Origin: Domibacillus tundrae
GTDB lineage: Bacteria; Bacillota; Bacilli; Bacillales; Domibacillaceae
Direction of reading: 5' to 3'
DNA: 64,000 nucleotides
NCBI RefSeq assembly: GCF_000970675.1
Contig: NZ_LAJA01000004.1
Span: 124,001-188,000, forward strand
The position numbers and the translations under genes were made by a program. Position 1 is the stretch's first letter, and each line of letters opens with the position of its first letter. Under the pieces are notes generated by a model. It was not told the origin of the DNA. It worked only from the letters and a program-made list of their open reading frames with translations, and made no database searches. Below, piece by piece: positions 30,561-39,202 of the stretch.

Positions 30561-31595
30561 ATGAAGGTCACAGCAAAGATGATTGCAGAAGAGCTTGACA
30601 TTTCCACCGCAACAGTAGACCGAGTGTTAAATAACCGCAAAGGCGTCAGCCAGAAAACAATACGAAAAGTGAAGTTAAAAGCAGAGGAAATGGGATATAA
30701 GCCAAATAAAGCTGCTAAATTTTTATCTACTCAAAAAACGATGACGGTATTATTTATTCTGCAGGTTATTCCGGATTACTTTTGGGGAGAGATAGAGAGA
30801 GAGATACGGAAGACGGCTTTGCTGTTTGAGGATTTCGGATTCAAAGTAGAGGTAGCCCGTGTTTCATCTACTGAACAGAAGATTCAGATTGCTTATTTTG
30901 AAAACGTCATCGAAGAAAATGAGTATGACGCGATTGTAATTACTCCCTACGATTCTAAACCATTCATTGCCTCCATCAATAAAGCCATAAATCGCGGCAT
31001 TCCCGTTTTTTCTCTGAATAATGATGTTCCAGAAAGCCAGCGGATTTCATTTGTCGGAAGTGATTATTATGACGCCGGCTATTTGGCAGCGGAACTTATT
31101 TCCATGTTTTCAAAAGAGCTAAAAAAAGTAGTTATTGTTCGAGAAGATGAAGAAATGTTTCAAATGATCCGAAAAGAACGCGGTTTTCGAGCATATTTTC
31201 AGGACCATCATCTTGATGTAGAAATTATTACGCTACCGGTGGTCAGCTCTTATACGAATCCTTTATTGTTTACAAACACACAGGTTTTTGTTGGAGCAGA
31301 TGGAGTATATATTGCCAATGGTATTTTGGGAGAAGCAGGCACATTTTTTAAGGAATGTTCTATGCCACGCCCACCGTTTATTGTTGGCCATGACATTAGT
31401 GAGACTATCCATGAGCATTTACAGCAGAATGTCATTCAAGCGACTATTTGTCAGGATCCATCTTCACAGGCAGCGACGGCTGTAAAAAAAGTGTTTGATT
31501 ATTTGCATTCAGGAGATAAGGGAGCTGAAAAAGATACAATTGTAAAACTGGAAATTGTGACAAAAACAAATGCAAAATATTATTTGCATCGATAA
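30561..31595 (+). CDS. LacI/GalR-family transcriptional regulator
   Basis: Sugar-responsive repressor for the operon downstream, by context. The N-terminal HTH reads VTAKMIAEELDISTATVDRV followed by the hinge-type LNNRKGVSQKT, and residues 60-340 form a periplasmic-binding-protein-like ligand domain (Peripla_BP_4 type, as in ribose-binding regulators). I chose ATG 30,561, eight bases after AAGGAAGG; a GTG at 30,552 lies inside that site. It is 344 residues, intact, and codes in the same direction as the operon 212 bases downstream, where two palindromic operators lie. Confidence 0.9.
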   Translation: MKVTAKMIAEELDISTATVDRVLNNRKGVSQKTIRKVKLKAEEMGYKPNKAAKFLSTQKTMTVLFILQVIPDYFWGEIEREIRKTALLFEDFGFKVEVARVSSTEQKIQIAYFENVIEENEYDAIVITPYDSKPFIASINKAINRGIPVFSLNNDVPESQRISFVGSDYYDAGYLAAELISMFSKELKKVVIVREDEEMFQMIRKERGFRAYFQDHHLDVEIITLPVVSSYTNPLLFTNTQVFVGADGVYIANGILGEAGTFFKECSMPRPPFIVGHDISETIHEHLQQNVIQATICQDPSSQAATAVKKVFDYLHSGDKGAEKDTIVKLEIVTKTNAKYYLHR

Positions 31596-31652
31596 AAAAG
31601 AAGGGCAGAAGACACCCTTTCTTAAATATAATTAATTAAAAAATTAAAAAAA

Positions 31653-31684
31653 TGATTGACGTACATCATTTTGTCTATTAAGAT
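31653..31684 (+). promoter_or_regulatory. Promoter of the sugar operon with overlapping operator O1
   Basis: Operator O1 TGATTGACGTACATCA (31,653-31,668) is palindromic about a central CG, the LacI-family pattern. It covers the -35 TTGACG (31,656-31,661); a 17-base spacer leads to TAAGAT (31,679-31,684). Binding would block RNA polymerase. Confidence 0.75.
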
Positions 31685-31692
31685 GAAAAAAA

Positions 31693-31706
31693 GTAAAGCG
31701 CTTACA
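31693..31706 (-). promoter_or_regulatory. cre-like site
   Basis: On the minus strand TGTAAGCGCTTTAC, with the CcpA core AAGCGCTT and one or two mismatches at the edge. Located just downstream of the -10, where CcpA binding blocks elongation or initiation. Confidence 0.6.
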
Positions 31707-31759
31707 AAAAGCTATAAAAGAAAGAAGTTTGCTCTTTCTTTATTAATTTTAGCTAAAAA

Positions 31760-31775
31760 TGATTAACGTAAATCA
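31760..31775 (+). promoter_or_regulatory. Second operator O2
   Basis: TGATTAACGTAAATCA differs from O1 at only two positions and is centred 107 bases from it, close to ten helical turns, which fits repression by looping. Confidence 0.7.
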
Positions 31776-31807
31776 ATATTCTGAAAATTTAGAGGGGTGA
31801 TGGATGA

Positions 31808-32824
31808 ATGAAAAATGTAAGGGTAATACAAGTTGGCGCTGGGGGATTTGGTCTTTCTTGGCTGGAAGTAATCAGTAAGTCTTCCGGAATCGAACTCGTC
31901 GGTGTAGCCGACCTTGTTCCGGAAAATCATGAGAAAGCGAACGAAGTTTTAAAAGACGATAAGGTACAATACTTCGAACAGTATGCTGACGCGTTTCGAG
32001 CACTGGAGGCGGACATCGCAATTATTGTTACGCCGCCCCAAACACATAAACAGGTAGCGGTCGATGCACTGGAAGCTGGTTTACATGTGTTTATGGAAAA
32101 GCCCATTGCGCAGACAATCGAGGATGCAATCGAGTTGCAGATCATAGCAAAAAAATATCCGCAGCGGGTGATGATCAGCCAAAACTACCGGTGGAGACCG
32201 GAAATACAGGCTCTTAAAAAAGCAGTAGAAAAGCAAATTGCCGGACCAATCGAGTACGTGGAGTGGGTGTTCCGACGGGCGACGAACTTTGGAGGATGGC
32301 GGGACCACTATAAAGAAATTGTGATCGAGGACATGAGCATTCACCATTTTGATTTGATGAGGTATTTGCTTGGCAAAAATGCCAGCACGGTTTACGCCAA
32401 AAGCAAGCGGCCTTCTTGGAGTTGGTTTAAAGGAAATCCGACCGCGAGTGTCACGATGACGTTTGAAGATACACTGGTAAACTACTTTGCTAGCTGGGTC
32501 ACCAGTGGTCCTGAAACATCATGGAATGGTGATATTAAGCTACACGGCCAAAAGGGTGTCATTGAACTGACGAACGATGTGCCAGCCTTTGTAAGCAGTA
32601 ATGGCCAAAAGACGTTACTTTCTTTGCCGGAGATGGAGCGGGTAGATCGTGAGTATTCTCTTTATGAGATGGTGAAAGCACTTGAGGAAAATAGGGAGCC
32701 TGTAACAAGCCTTGATGACAATTTAAACAGTTTTGGCATTGTTGGAGCAGCAGTGGAATCCATTCAAACATCAAATGAAATTGTAATGGAACAATACTTG
32801 AAACAAATGGAGGCGTCCAAATGA
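31808..32824 (+). CDS. Gfo/Idh/MocA-family oxidoreductase (first)
   Basis: NAD(P)-dependent sugar or sugar-derivative dehydrogenase. The N-terminal Rossmann motif is GAGGFG (residues 10-15) and the catalytic signature is MEKPIAQT with EKP. The substrate-site segment IHHFDLMRYLLG holds the likely catalytic His/Asp pair. The 338-residue product opens the operon, and its stop overlaps the next start by four bases (ATGA), so translation is coupled to the transporter's binding protein. Substrate unknown. Confidence 0.88.
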   Translation: MKNVRVIQVGAGGFGLSWLEVISKSSGIELVGVADLVPENHEKANEVLKDDKVQYFEQYADAFRALEADIAIIVTPPQTHKQVAVDALEAGLHVFMEKPIAQTIEDAIELQIIAKKYPQRVMISQNYRWRPEIQALKKAVEKQIAGPIEYVEWVFRRATNFGGWRDHYKEIVIEDMSIHHFDLMRYLLGKNASTVYAKSKRPSWSWFKGNPTASVTMTFEDTLVNYFASWVTSGPETSWNGDIKLHGQKGVIELTNDVPAFVSSNGQKTLLSLPEMERVDREYSLYEMVKALEENREPVTSLDDNLNSFGIVGAAVESIQTSNEIVMEQYLKQMEASK

Positions 32825-34074
32825 ACAAAAAAATGTTTTTCATGATTTTCTTGTCTTTGATGCTGGTACTGAGTGCATGTGGTTCCTCTGATTCAGGAGC
32901 AGATGAGAGTGGTTCAGCGGATAATGGCCAAGTAACCATTAAAATTTGGGATTACTTAGCGCCGGATACTTCCAGTGATCGCGAGCAGATCGCCTTAATG
33001 GAAAAATACATGGAAGACAATCCAAAGGTTAAATTTGAGCGGACGTATATGCCGTTTGCGGATATGAAAACGAAATTGCTTCAAGGCGTTGGGGCCGGAG
33101 ATTTGCCTGATATCGTGGTAATTGACAACCCGGATCACCAGTCATTTTCGCAGGCAGGTGTGTTTGCAGATATTACAGATAAAGTAGAAGAGTGGGGAGA
33201 AGCAGACAAGTACTTTGAAGGCCCGATGGCTTCTGCCATGCTGGATGGAAAATATTACGGCATTCCGAATAACAGTAATGCACTGGCGATTTATTACAAC
33301 AAAGATATGTTTGAAGCAGCCGGTATTACAGAGACACCAAAAACGTGGGAAGAGTTCAATGAAGCAGCGAAGAAGCTGACCACAGGCGATGTAAAAGGAT
33401 TTGCGATGTCAGGCAAAAAAAGTGAAGAGGGCACATTCCAATTCCTTCCTTATTTATGGCAGACAGGAGCAGATCTGGATTCCTTTGACAGCAGCGAAGC
33501 TAAATCCGCTATGTCTCACGTGCAGCAAATGGTGGACAAAGGTGTTCTTTCATCGAATATGATTAACTGGGATCAATCTGATGTCCTTGTCCAATTTCAA
33601 ACGAAAAAAGTGGCCATGATGGAAAATGGACCGTGGCAAATCCCAATGTTGATGGAGCAGTCAAAGGACATAAATTGGGGTGTCTTTCTAATGCCGGCCG
33701 GCGAGGCGGGATCAGCATCCATTTTAGGTGGCGAAAATTGGGCCATTACAGAATCCTCTGAAGTGAAAGACGCCGCGTGGGATTTTATTAAGTGGACGCA
33801 AAAGCCAGACGTTCTTGGACCGATGCATGAACTTGGAGGCCGTCTTCCAAGCCGGGAAGATGTAGCATCTGATAATTCCTACAGTTGGGCTAAAGATGAA
33901 AATATGAAGGTCTTTATGGAACAGCTGAAAACAGCAAAACCGAGAGCGTACGGAACGAAATACCCAGAAATCTCGACGAATGTACAAGAAGCGATCCAGC
34001 GTGCCATGACGGGTGAAGACGTAGACAAAGTGATGGAAGATACAGCCGCGAAAATCGAGCCGCTGCTTCCTTAA
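32821..34074 (+). CDS. ABC transporter sugar-binding lipoprotein
   Basis: Extracellular family 1 solute-binding protein delivering a sugar or oligosaccharide to the two permeases downstream. The signal peptide ends in the lipobox LSAC with the lipidated C20, followed by a flexible Ser/Gly/Asp linker. The remainder, 417 residues in all, shows the typical binding-protein motifs (GDLPDIVVID, YYNKDMFEAAGI with PKTWEEF). It overlaps the preceding gene by four bases. A partial terminator after it should make it more abundant than the permeases. Confidence 0.93.
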   Translation: MNKKMFFMIFLSLMLVLSACGSSDSGADESGSADNGQVTIKIWDYLAPDTSSDREQIALMEKYMEDNPKVKFERTYMPFADMKTKLLQGVGAGDLPDIVVIDNPDHQSFSQAGVFADITDKVEEWGEADKYFEGPMASAMLDGKYYGIPNNSNALAIYYNKDMFEAAGITETPKTWEEFNEAAKKLTTGDVKGFAMSGKKSEEGTFQFLPYLWQTGADLDSFDSSEAKSAMSHVQQMVDKGVLSSNMINWDQSDVLVQFQTKKVAMMENGPWQIPMLMEQSKDINWGVFLMPAGEAGSASILGGENWAITESSEVKDAAWDFIKWTQKPDVLGPMHELGGRLPSREDVASDNSYSWAKDENMKVFMEQLKTAKPRAYGTKYPEISTNVQEAIQRAMTGEDVDKVMEDTAAKIEPLLP

Positions 34075-34079
34075 TATGA

Positions 34080-34108
34080 TAGGAGAGATATTTGTCTCTC
34101 CTATTTTT
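34080..34108 (+). terminator. Attenuating hairpin between binding protein and permeases
   Basis: Perfect 9-bp stem TAGGAGAGA/TCTCTCCTA (34,080-34,088 with 34,095-34,103), six-base loop and five T. The short T-run suggests partial read-through. Confidence 0.75.
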
Positions 34109-34122
34109 AGGAGGATGTTTTC

Positions 34123-35055
34123 ATGAATGGATCAATGGCAAAATCAACAATCGCAAAGAATTCGATAAGAAAGCGGTATTTTACGAAAAGCCTGTCACAA
34201 TATTTGTTTGTTATTCCAGCTGCACTGTTTGTTCTTTTGTTTATGGTGTACCCGATTGTTTACAACATTATTGTCAGTTTTCAGGATTTAACGTTGATGA
34301 ATTTGCGACAGGGCGGAAGCTTTATCGGGCTGCAAAATTATATTGAAATCGTGCAGACAGAAAAGTTTGTGATTGCGTTGAAAAACACTATTATTTACAC
34401 ATTTAGCTGTATTTTTTTTCAAGTAATCATTGGCTATTTGCTTGCGGTGTTTTTAAATCAAGATTTCCCATTTAGAAATTTTTTCCGCTCAATTATGCTT
34501 CTTGCATGGATGACACCGCTTGTCATTACAGGAACTCTTTTCAAGTGGCTGTTTGATGTAGATTATGGGGTGATCAACTACTTGCTGACGTCACTTCATC
34601 TCATTGACAATCCGATCAACTGGCTCGGGCAGGAAAGCACGGCTCTTGCCGCCGTGATCATCACAAACACATGGGTCGGGATTCCATTTAATATGATTTT
34701 GATTTTAGCAGCAATGCAAGCGCTGCCAAGTGATGTGTATGAAGCAGCGAAGGTAGATGGAGCCAGTAAGTTGCAGACATTTTCAAACGTTACAATGCCG
34801 CTATTGAGGCCGGCTCTTTTAATCATTTTAGTGCTCGGGATTATTTACACGTTCAAGGTGTTCGACATTATCTTGATCATGACGGGCGGTGGACCGGTAA
34901 ATGCGACACAGGTGCTTCCTTTCTACGGCTATGAGCTCGCGTTTGTGAACTTCAACTTCGGCGCAAGCGGAGCGGTTGCAACAATTATTTTAGTCATTTT
35001 GTTATGCATTGCGCTTGTATATTTAATGATGATCCGGAAGGAGGAAGCAGAATGA
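34123..35055 (+). CDS. ABC sugar transporter permease (MalF-type)
   Basis: Integral membrane subunit with six predicted helices. The EAA loop that contacts the ATPase reads YEAAKVDGASKLQTFSNVTM followed by PLLRP, near residue 205. The 310-residue length and the short N-terminal tail before the first helix are usual for the CUT1 class. TAGGAGGATG lies nine bases upstream. Its stop overlaps the start of the second permease (ATGA). Confidence 0.93.
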   Translation: MNGSMAKSTIAKNSIRKRYFTKSLSQYLFVIPAALFVLLFMVYPIVYNIIVSFQDLTLMNLRQGGSFIGLQNYIEIVQTEKFVIALKNTIIYTFSCIFFQVIIGYLLAVFLNQDFPFRNFFRSIMLLAWMTPLVITGTLFKWLFDVDYGVINYLLTSLHLIDNPINWLGQESTALAAVIITNTWVGIPFNMILILAAMQALPSDVYEAAKVDGASKLQTFSNVTMPLLRPALLIILVLGIIYTFKVFDIILIMTGGGPVNATQVLPFYGYELAFVNFNFGASGAVATIILVILLCIALVYLMMIRKEEAE

Positions 35056-35882
35056 GAAAATACTCCATAAAGCAATATATGCTGCTTGTGATGGCGATCA
35101 TCATTACGATGATTTTCCTCTTTCCGATTTATTGGATGATCGTTACGTCTGTGAAACCGATCCAAGACGTGTTTGCTACGCCTCCGATGATCATTCCTGA
35201 AACAATTCAATTCGATGCGTATGTAAAAAACCTGATCGAAGATAGAAGCCTGTTTCCGTATATTCGAAATTCGTTGATTGTAGCATTAGGAACAGCATTA
35301 TTAACATTGGTGCTGGCTATACCATGTGCATATGCGCTGGCGCGTTTTAAGTTAAAGTGGGGAAATATTTTGCTTCTGGTTTTGCTTGTAACGCAAATGA
35401 TCCCGGGCATTATGATGGCAATGCCGCTTTACATTTTGTTCAGCAAAATTGGTTTACTGAACAGCTATTTGGCTTTAATTGTCGGCAACACGACATCGGC
35501 TTTGCCATTTGCCATTGTGATTATGCGGCCGTTTTTCCTGTCGATTCCAAAAGGGCTGGAAGAAGCAGCGGTTATTGACGGATGCAATCGTTTTACGGCG
35601 TTTTTCCGGATTATCCTGCCGCTGACAAAACCGGTTGTACTGACTGTCAGCACATTTAGCTTTTTATTTGCCTGGGGTGATTTGATCTTTGCCCTAACTC
35701 TGGCTACGGATGAAAAAATTCGTCCGCTGACAATGGGACTGACGAAATTTATTGGTCAATACGGAACGCAGTGGGACAACTTGATGGCTGTATCAACGAT
35801 CGCTGCCGCACCCATTCTTATTGCATTTTTATTTTTACAAAAGTATATTGTCAGCGGCATTACGGCTGGCGCAGAAAAATAA
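35052..35882 (+). CDS. ABC sugar transporter permease (MalG-type)
   Basis: Partner permease, 276 residues and six helices, with the EAA motif LEEAAVIDGCNRFTAFFRIILPL near residue 180. ATG 35,052 was chosen for the four-base overlap with the first permease, with GGAGGAAG upstream. No ATP-binding subunit gene is found in the operon or the window, so a multitask ATPase such as MsmX elsewhere in the genome is the likely partner. Confidence 0.93.
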   Translation: MRKYSIKQYMLLVMAIIITMIFLFPIYWMIVTSVKPIQDVFATPPMIIPETIQFDAYVKNLIEDRSLFPYIRNSLIVALGTALLTLVLAIPCAYALARFKLKWGNILLLVLLVTQMIPGIMMAMPLYILFSKIGLLNSYLALIVGNTTSALPFAIVIMRPFFLSIPKGLEEAAVIDGCNRFTAFFRIILPLTKPVVLTVSTFSFLFAWGDLIFALTLATDEKIRPLTMGLTKFIGQYGTQWDNLMAVSTIAAAPILIAFLFLQKYIVSGITAGAEK

Positions 35883-35898
35883 CAAGGGAGCTGATCAA

Positions 35899-36867
35899 AT
35901 GAAGCTAGGTGTATTTGCTGTTTTATTTTCTGATTTATCACTGGAGGATATGCTGGATCATATCAAAGAAAAAGGAATTCACACGGTAGAAATTGGCGCA
36001 GGTGGCTATATAGGCGATGCCCACTGTAAGCCAGAAGAGTTGCTAGCTGATGATGAAAAATGCCGTGCATTTAAACAAGCATTTGATGATCGCGACATTT
36101 CCATCAGCGCCTTAAGCTGCCATGGCAATCCGCTGCATCCCAATCCAGAGATTGCTAAGGATCATCATGAGAAGTTTGTGAATGCGGTGAAATTAGCGGC
36201 TAAACTGGGTGTTGATACTGTTGTTAATTTTTCTGGCTGCCCGGGTGAATCAGATTATTCGAAGCACCCGGTCTGGATTACATGTCCGTGGCCAAATGAT
36301 TTCTCAGAGGTTGTCGAATGGCAATGGCGGGAGAAAGTGATTCCGTACTGGAAAGAGCAAGCGATGCTTTTGGAATATTATGGGGTGAAAGCAGCTATCG
36401 AGCCGCATCCGGGCTTTTGTGTGTATAACACGGAAACGGCTCTTCGTTTAAGAAAAGAGTGCGGGGAACAGATTGGCGTTAATTTCGACCCTAGTCATTA
36501 TTTCTGGCAGGGTATGAATCCTGTTCAAGCGATTAAAGCACTGGGGCAGGAAAATGCATTATTCCATTTCCATGCAAAAGATACACAAATTGAAAGCCGT
36601 AATTGTGAGTTAAATGGCGTCTTGGACACAAAAAGCTATAAAGATATCAACAGCCGCTCCTGGGTATTCCGGACTGTTGGATATGGTCATGGTGAAGGAG
36701 AATGGCGGGATATCATCAGCGCGTTGCAGGTGATTGGCTATGAAGGGGCGATCAGCATCGAGCATGAGGATGGCTTGATGAGCATCGATGAAGGCTTTAC
36801 GAAAGCGGTCGACTTTTTGCAGGGAATGATTATCCACGAAGGAGCTAAAGATCTATGGTGGGCATAA
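35899..36867 (+). CDS. Sugar phosphate isomerase/epimerase (xylose-isomerase-like TIM barrel)
   Basis: Metal-dependent TIM-barrel enzyme of the AP-endonuclease 2 superfamily, which includes sugar epimerases such as YcjR and IolE-like proteins. The metal ligands are in the E/D/H/E pattern: AAIEPHPGF, GVNFDPSHYFW, FHFHAKD and ISIEHED. The 322-residue protein starts at ATG 35,899, eight bases after AAGGGAG. Its end overlaps the second oxidoreductase by 13 bases. Together with two Gfo/Idh enzymes it suggests oxidation, epimerisation and reduction of a sugar carbon. Confidence 0.88.
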   Translation: MKLGVFAVLFSDLSLEDMLDHIKEKGIHTVEIGAGGYIGDAHCKPEELLADDEKCRAFKQAFDDRDISISALSCHGNPLHPNPEIAKDHHEKFVNAVKLAAKLGVDTVVNFSGCPGESDYSKHPVWITCPWPNDFSEVVEWQWREKVIPYWKEQAMLLEYYGVKAAIEPHPGFCVYNTETALRLRKECGEQIGVNFDPSHYFWQGMNPVQAIKALGQENALFHFHAKDTQIESRNCELNGVLDTKSYKDINSRSWVFRTVGYGHGEGEWRDIISALQVIGYEGAISIEHEDGLMSIDEGFTKAVDFLQGMIIHEGAKDLWWA

Positions 36868-38030
36868 ATCAAAAAGAAGTCAGAATTGGGATGGTTGGCT
36901 ACAAGTTCATGGGAAAAGCTCATTCCAACGCTTATCAAAACGCCCCGTTCTTCTTTGATTTGCCTGTTAAGCCGATTAAGCAGGCGATTTGCGGGAGGAA
37001 TGAAGAAGGTGTAAAAAGCGCTGCAGAAAAAATGGGCTGGAATAGCTGGGAAACAGACTGGAGGAAGCTCATTGAACGGGAGGATATTGATTTAATCGAT
37101 ATTGTGACACCGAACAATAGGCATGCCGAAATTGCCATCGCGGCTGCGGAAGCAGGGAAACATGTATACTGTGAAAAGCCGCTGGCGATGACGATAGAAG
37201 AATCAAGACGAATGCTTGAAGCGGTTGAAAAAAACAATGTTATCCATATGGTGAATTTTAATTATCGTTTTGCTCCGGCCGTCCAGCTGGCAAAAAAAAT
37301 GATAACTGATGGGAAAATCGGTAAAGTCAATCATATACGGGCTCTCTATTTGCAGGATTGGATCATGGACCCGGACTTTCCTCTTGTCTGGAGGCTCGAA
37401 AAGTCGGTATGCGGCTCAGGCGCACTTGGAGATCTAGCTGCTCATAGTCTGGATTTGGCACGGTTTTTAGTTGGCGAAATCGAAGAAGTGTCTGCCCGGT
37501 TAAAAACCTTTGTAACAGACCGTCCGGCTGTTGCCGAAAGTTCAGGATTAAGCGGCAAGGCTTCTTTAACGGATAAAAGAAAAGTAGAAGTAGATGATGC
37601 GGTGGTTGTTATTGCTTCCTTTGAAAATGGAGCGTTTGGCACGTTTGAAGCGACTCGTTTTGCGGGAGGAAATCGCAACTCCAACCAATTTGAAATCAAT
37701 GGTGAAAAAGGGTCAATTAAATGGAACGCGGAACAATTGAATGAATTGCAGGTGTATTTCACGGAAGATGATCCGTCTTTTCAAGGATACAAAACCATTA
37801 ACGTAACAGAAGAAGTACATCCATATGGTGAAGTGTATTGGCCATCTGCTCACATTATTGGATATGAACACACTTTTCATAACTTAGTAGCTGAGCTGAT
37901 GCAGGGACTAGCTGATTCCACGGTTCCATCTCCTAACTTTAAAGACGGACATATCAATCAAGCTACTTTAAACGCAATCGAAGCTTCTTCTAAAACGAAT
38001 CAATGGCAGTCTATTAAAGCATTTATTTAG
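36855..38030 (+). CDS. Gfo/Idh/MocA-family oxidoreductase (second)
   Basis: A 391-residue NAD(P)-dependent dehydrogenase, longer than the first and only distantly similar. The Rossmann motif is GMVGYKFMGKAH, the catalytic EKP lies in YCEKPLAMT, and GDLAAHSLDLARFLVG holds the probable substrate-site His and Asp. Its start lies inside the preceding gene (13-base overlap), so translation is coupled. It ends the operon before a strong terminator. Confidence 0.88.
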   Translation: MVGINQKEVRIGMVGYKFMGKAHSNAYQNAPFFFDLPVKPIKQAICGRNEEGVKSAAEKMGWNSWETDWRKLIEREDIDLIDIVTPNNRHAEIAIAAAEAGKHVYCEKPLAMTIEESRRMLEAVEKNNVIHMVNFNYRFAPAVQLAKKMITDGKIGKVNHIRALYLQDWIMDPDFPLVWRLEKSVCGSGALGDLAAHSLDLARFLVGEIEEVSARLKTFVTDRPAVAESSGLSGKASLTDKRKVEVDDAVVVIASFENGAFGTFEATRFAGGNRNSNQFEINGEKGSIKWNAEQLNELQVYFTEDDPSFQGYKTINVTEEVHPYGEVYWPSAHIIGYEHTFHNLVAELMQGLADSTVPSPNFKDGHINQATLNAIEASSKTNQWQSIKAFI

Positions 38031-38043
38031 AGACCACAAAATG

Positions 38044-38074
38044 AGAGCTGCTGTATAAAGCAGCTCTTTTATTA
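38044..38074 (+). terminator. Terminator of the sugar operon
   Basis: 9-bp stem AGAGCTGCT/AGCAGCTCT (38,044-38,052 with 38,059-38,067) then TTTTATT. Confidence 0.88.
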
Positions 38075-38119
38075 ATTAAAGATAGTTACAGGTGTAACTG
38101 ATATCAATTTGAACATCTT

Positions 38120-38190
38120 ATAGCAATAGGTAAGGCTTTGAAGTTATCCCCCTACTCCACACCGTACATGAGCCTACGGCGTTCCATCTT
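38120..38190 (-). other. Possible 3' scar of a group II intron
   Basis: On the minus strand this reads GGAACGCCGTA, TGTACGGTGTGGAGTAGGGG and ATAACTTCAAAGCCTTACC. That resembles, from memory, the sequence after the maturase gene of bacterial group II introns, with the central hairpin shortened. No maturase is present. Confidence 0.35.
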
Positions 38191-38196
38191 ATTCTT

Positions 38197-38418
38197 TCAG
38201 ACTAACGCAACTAAATTACAACCTTTACGGAAGTGGTTTAATTTCTTTAACTGTTTGCCATCCAGTTGAAGAAGGCTTCTATACCGTAAAATCGTCTTTT
38301 CATCTGTGGCATGGATTAGCCAGTGAACATTTTCATGGACTATTACGTAGAAGTCAAAACTGGCACGTTTAGTCAACACTGCATAAATACTGTCTCTTGT
38401 GAAAAGAGGATAGATCAT
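38197..38418 (-). CDS. Small protein of unknown function coupled to the upstream gene
   Basis: A 73-residue product (MIYPLFTRDSIYAVLTKRAS...) whose ATG overlaps the stop of the preceding gene as ATGA, strong evidence for translational coupling. It looks soluble, with a beta-rich start. I recognise no family; the overlap argues it is real rather than chance. Confidence 0.55.
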   Translation of the reverse strand: MIYPLFTRDSIYAVLTKRASFDFYVIVHENVHWLIHATDEKTILRYRSLLQLDGKQLKKLNHFRKGCNLVALV

Positions 38419-39095
38419 TCTTTAGGCAAAAACCAAGCAGGAGTCGTTTCATTATCACAAATCACCGCTTCCCAGCCGTATTCCTGAATAAGGGTATGGA
38501 TATTGTCTTCTTTCGATAGAAGCAACGTTGTATAAGCATCGTATTCACTCATGAAAGCAAATTCACGATTTTCATCTACAAGCAGTATTTCGCACGTTGC
38601 TAGACAAGTTACTTCTACTGGAGACACATTATTAATTCTCATTTTTTCTTTCTTTTCTTCAATTGGATCCACATAATAGAACCATTCAGACCCTTTAGAT
38701 ACCAGAACGTTTAAAACGTCTTCTATTAAAAAAATGGATATCGTATCCTCCATCGGACCATATAAGTTCTGTTGAAAGATAGCATTTAGCTTTTTAGCTA
38801 AATGTGGTTTTGCATACTTCTTGTGAAGCCAAACATTGGATAAAGCAATGGCGACTTCTTTAAACGTAGCTAAACCGCTTTGCTTCATCATGTTTTCCCA
38901 TGAAACAGGAGTGCCCAGCTGCAGGATTTCCCCATCACTTGGATAAATATGATGTGATGGATGTTTTCGCTTTGCCTGTTCCCAGCCAGGAGGCATTTGA
39001 ACAAATGGATGGAGCAAAAAGGCAGCAGACATAAAAGGTGAAGGAAGCTGGCTTAAAACAGGAACATCAGTATCTAAATGAATATAGTCTAACAA
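38415..39095 (-). CDS. Conserved hypothetical protein (DUF2711-like)
   Basis: A 226-residue cytoplasmic protein with a start TTG at 39,095, seven bases after AAAGGAG. Its opening DYIHLDTDVPVLSQLPSPF, the segment FVQMPPGWEQAKRKH, and HIYPSDGEIL resemble a Bacillus family that I recall as DUF2711; that name is from memory. No catalytic motif is evident. It forms a two-gene unit with the 73-residue gene. Function unknown. Confidence 0.65.
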   Translation of the reverse strand: MLDYIHLDTDVPVLSQLPSPFMSAAFLLHPFVQMPPGWEQAKRKHPSHHIYPSDGEILQLGTPVSWENMMKQSGLATFKEVAIALSNVWLHKKYAKPHLAKKLNAIFQQNLYGPMEDTISIFLIEDVLNVLVSKGSEWFYYVDPIEEKKEKMRINNVSPVEVTCLATCEILLVDENREFAFMSEYDAYTTLLLSKEDNIHTLIQEYGWEAVICDNETTPAWFLPKE

Positions 39096-39202
39096 TTTTT
39101 TACTCCTTTCTAAATCATCATTTCTGGCTAAACAAAATAATGTAGATTGTTAAGCTGCTAAGCCAAGACTAGTTTGGCACTCTTCATTTCTGAACCACCT
39201 GC

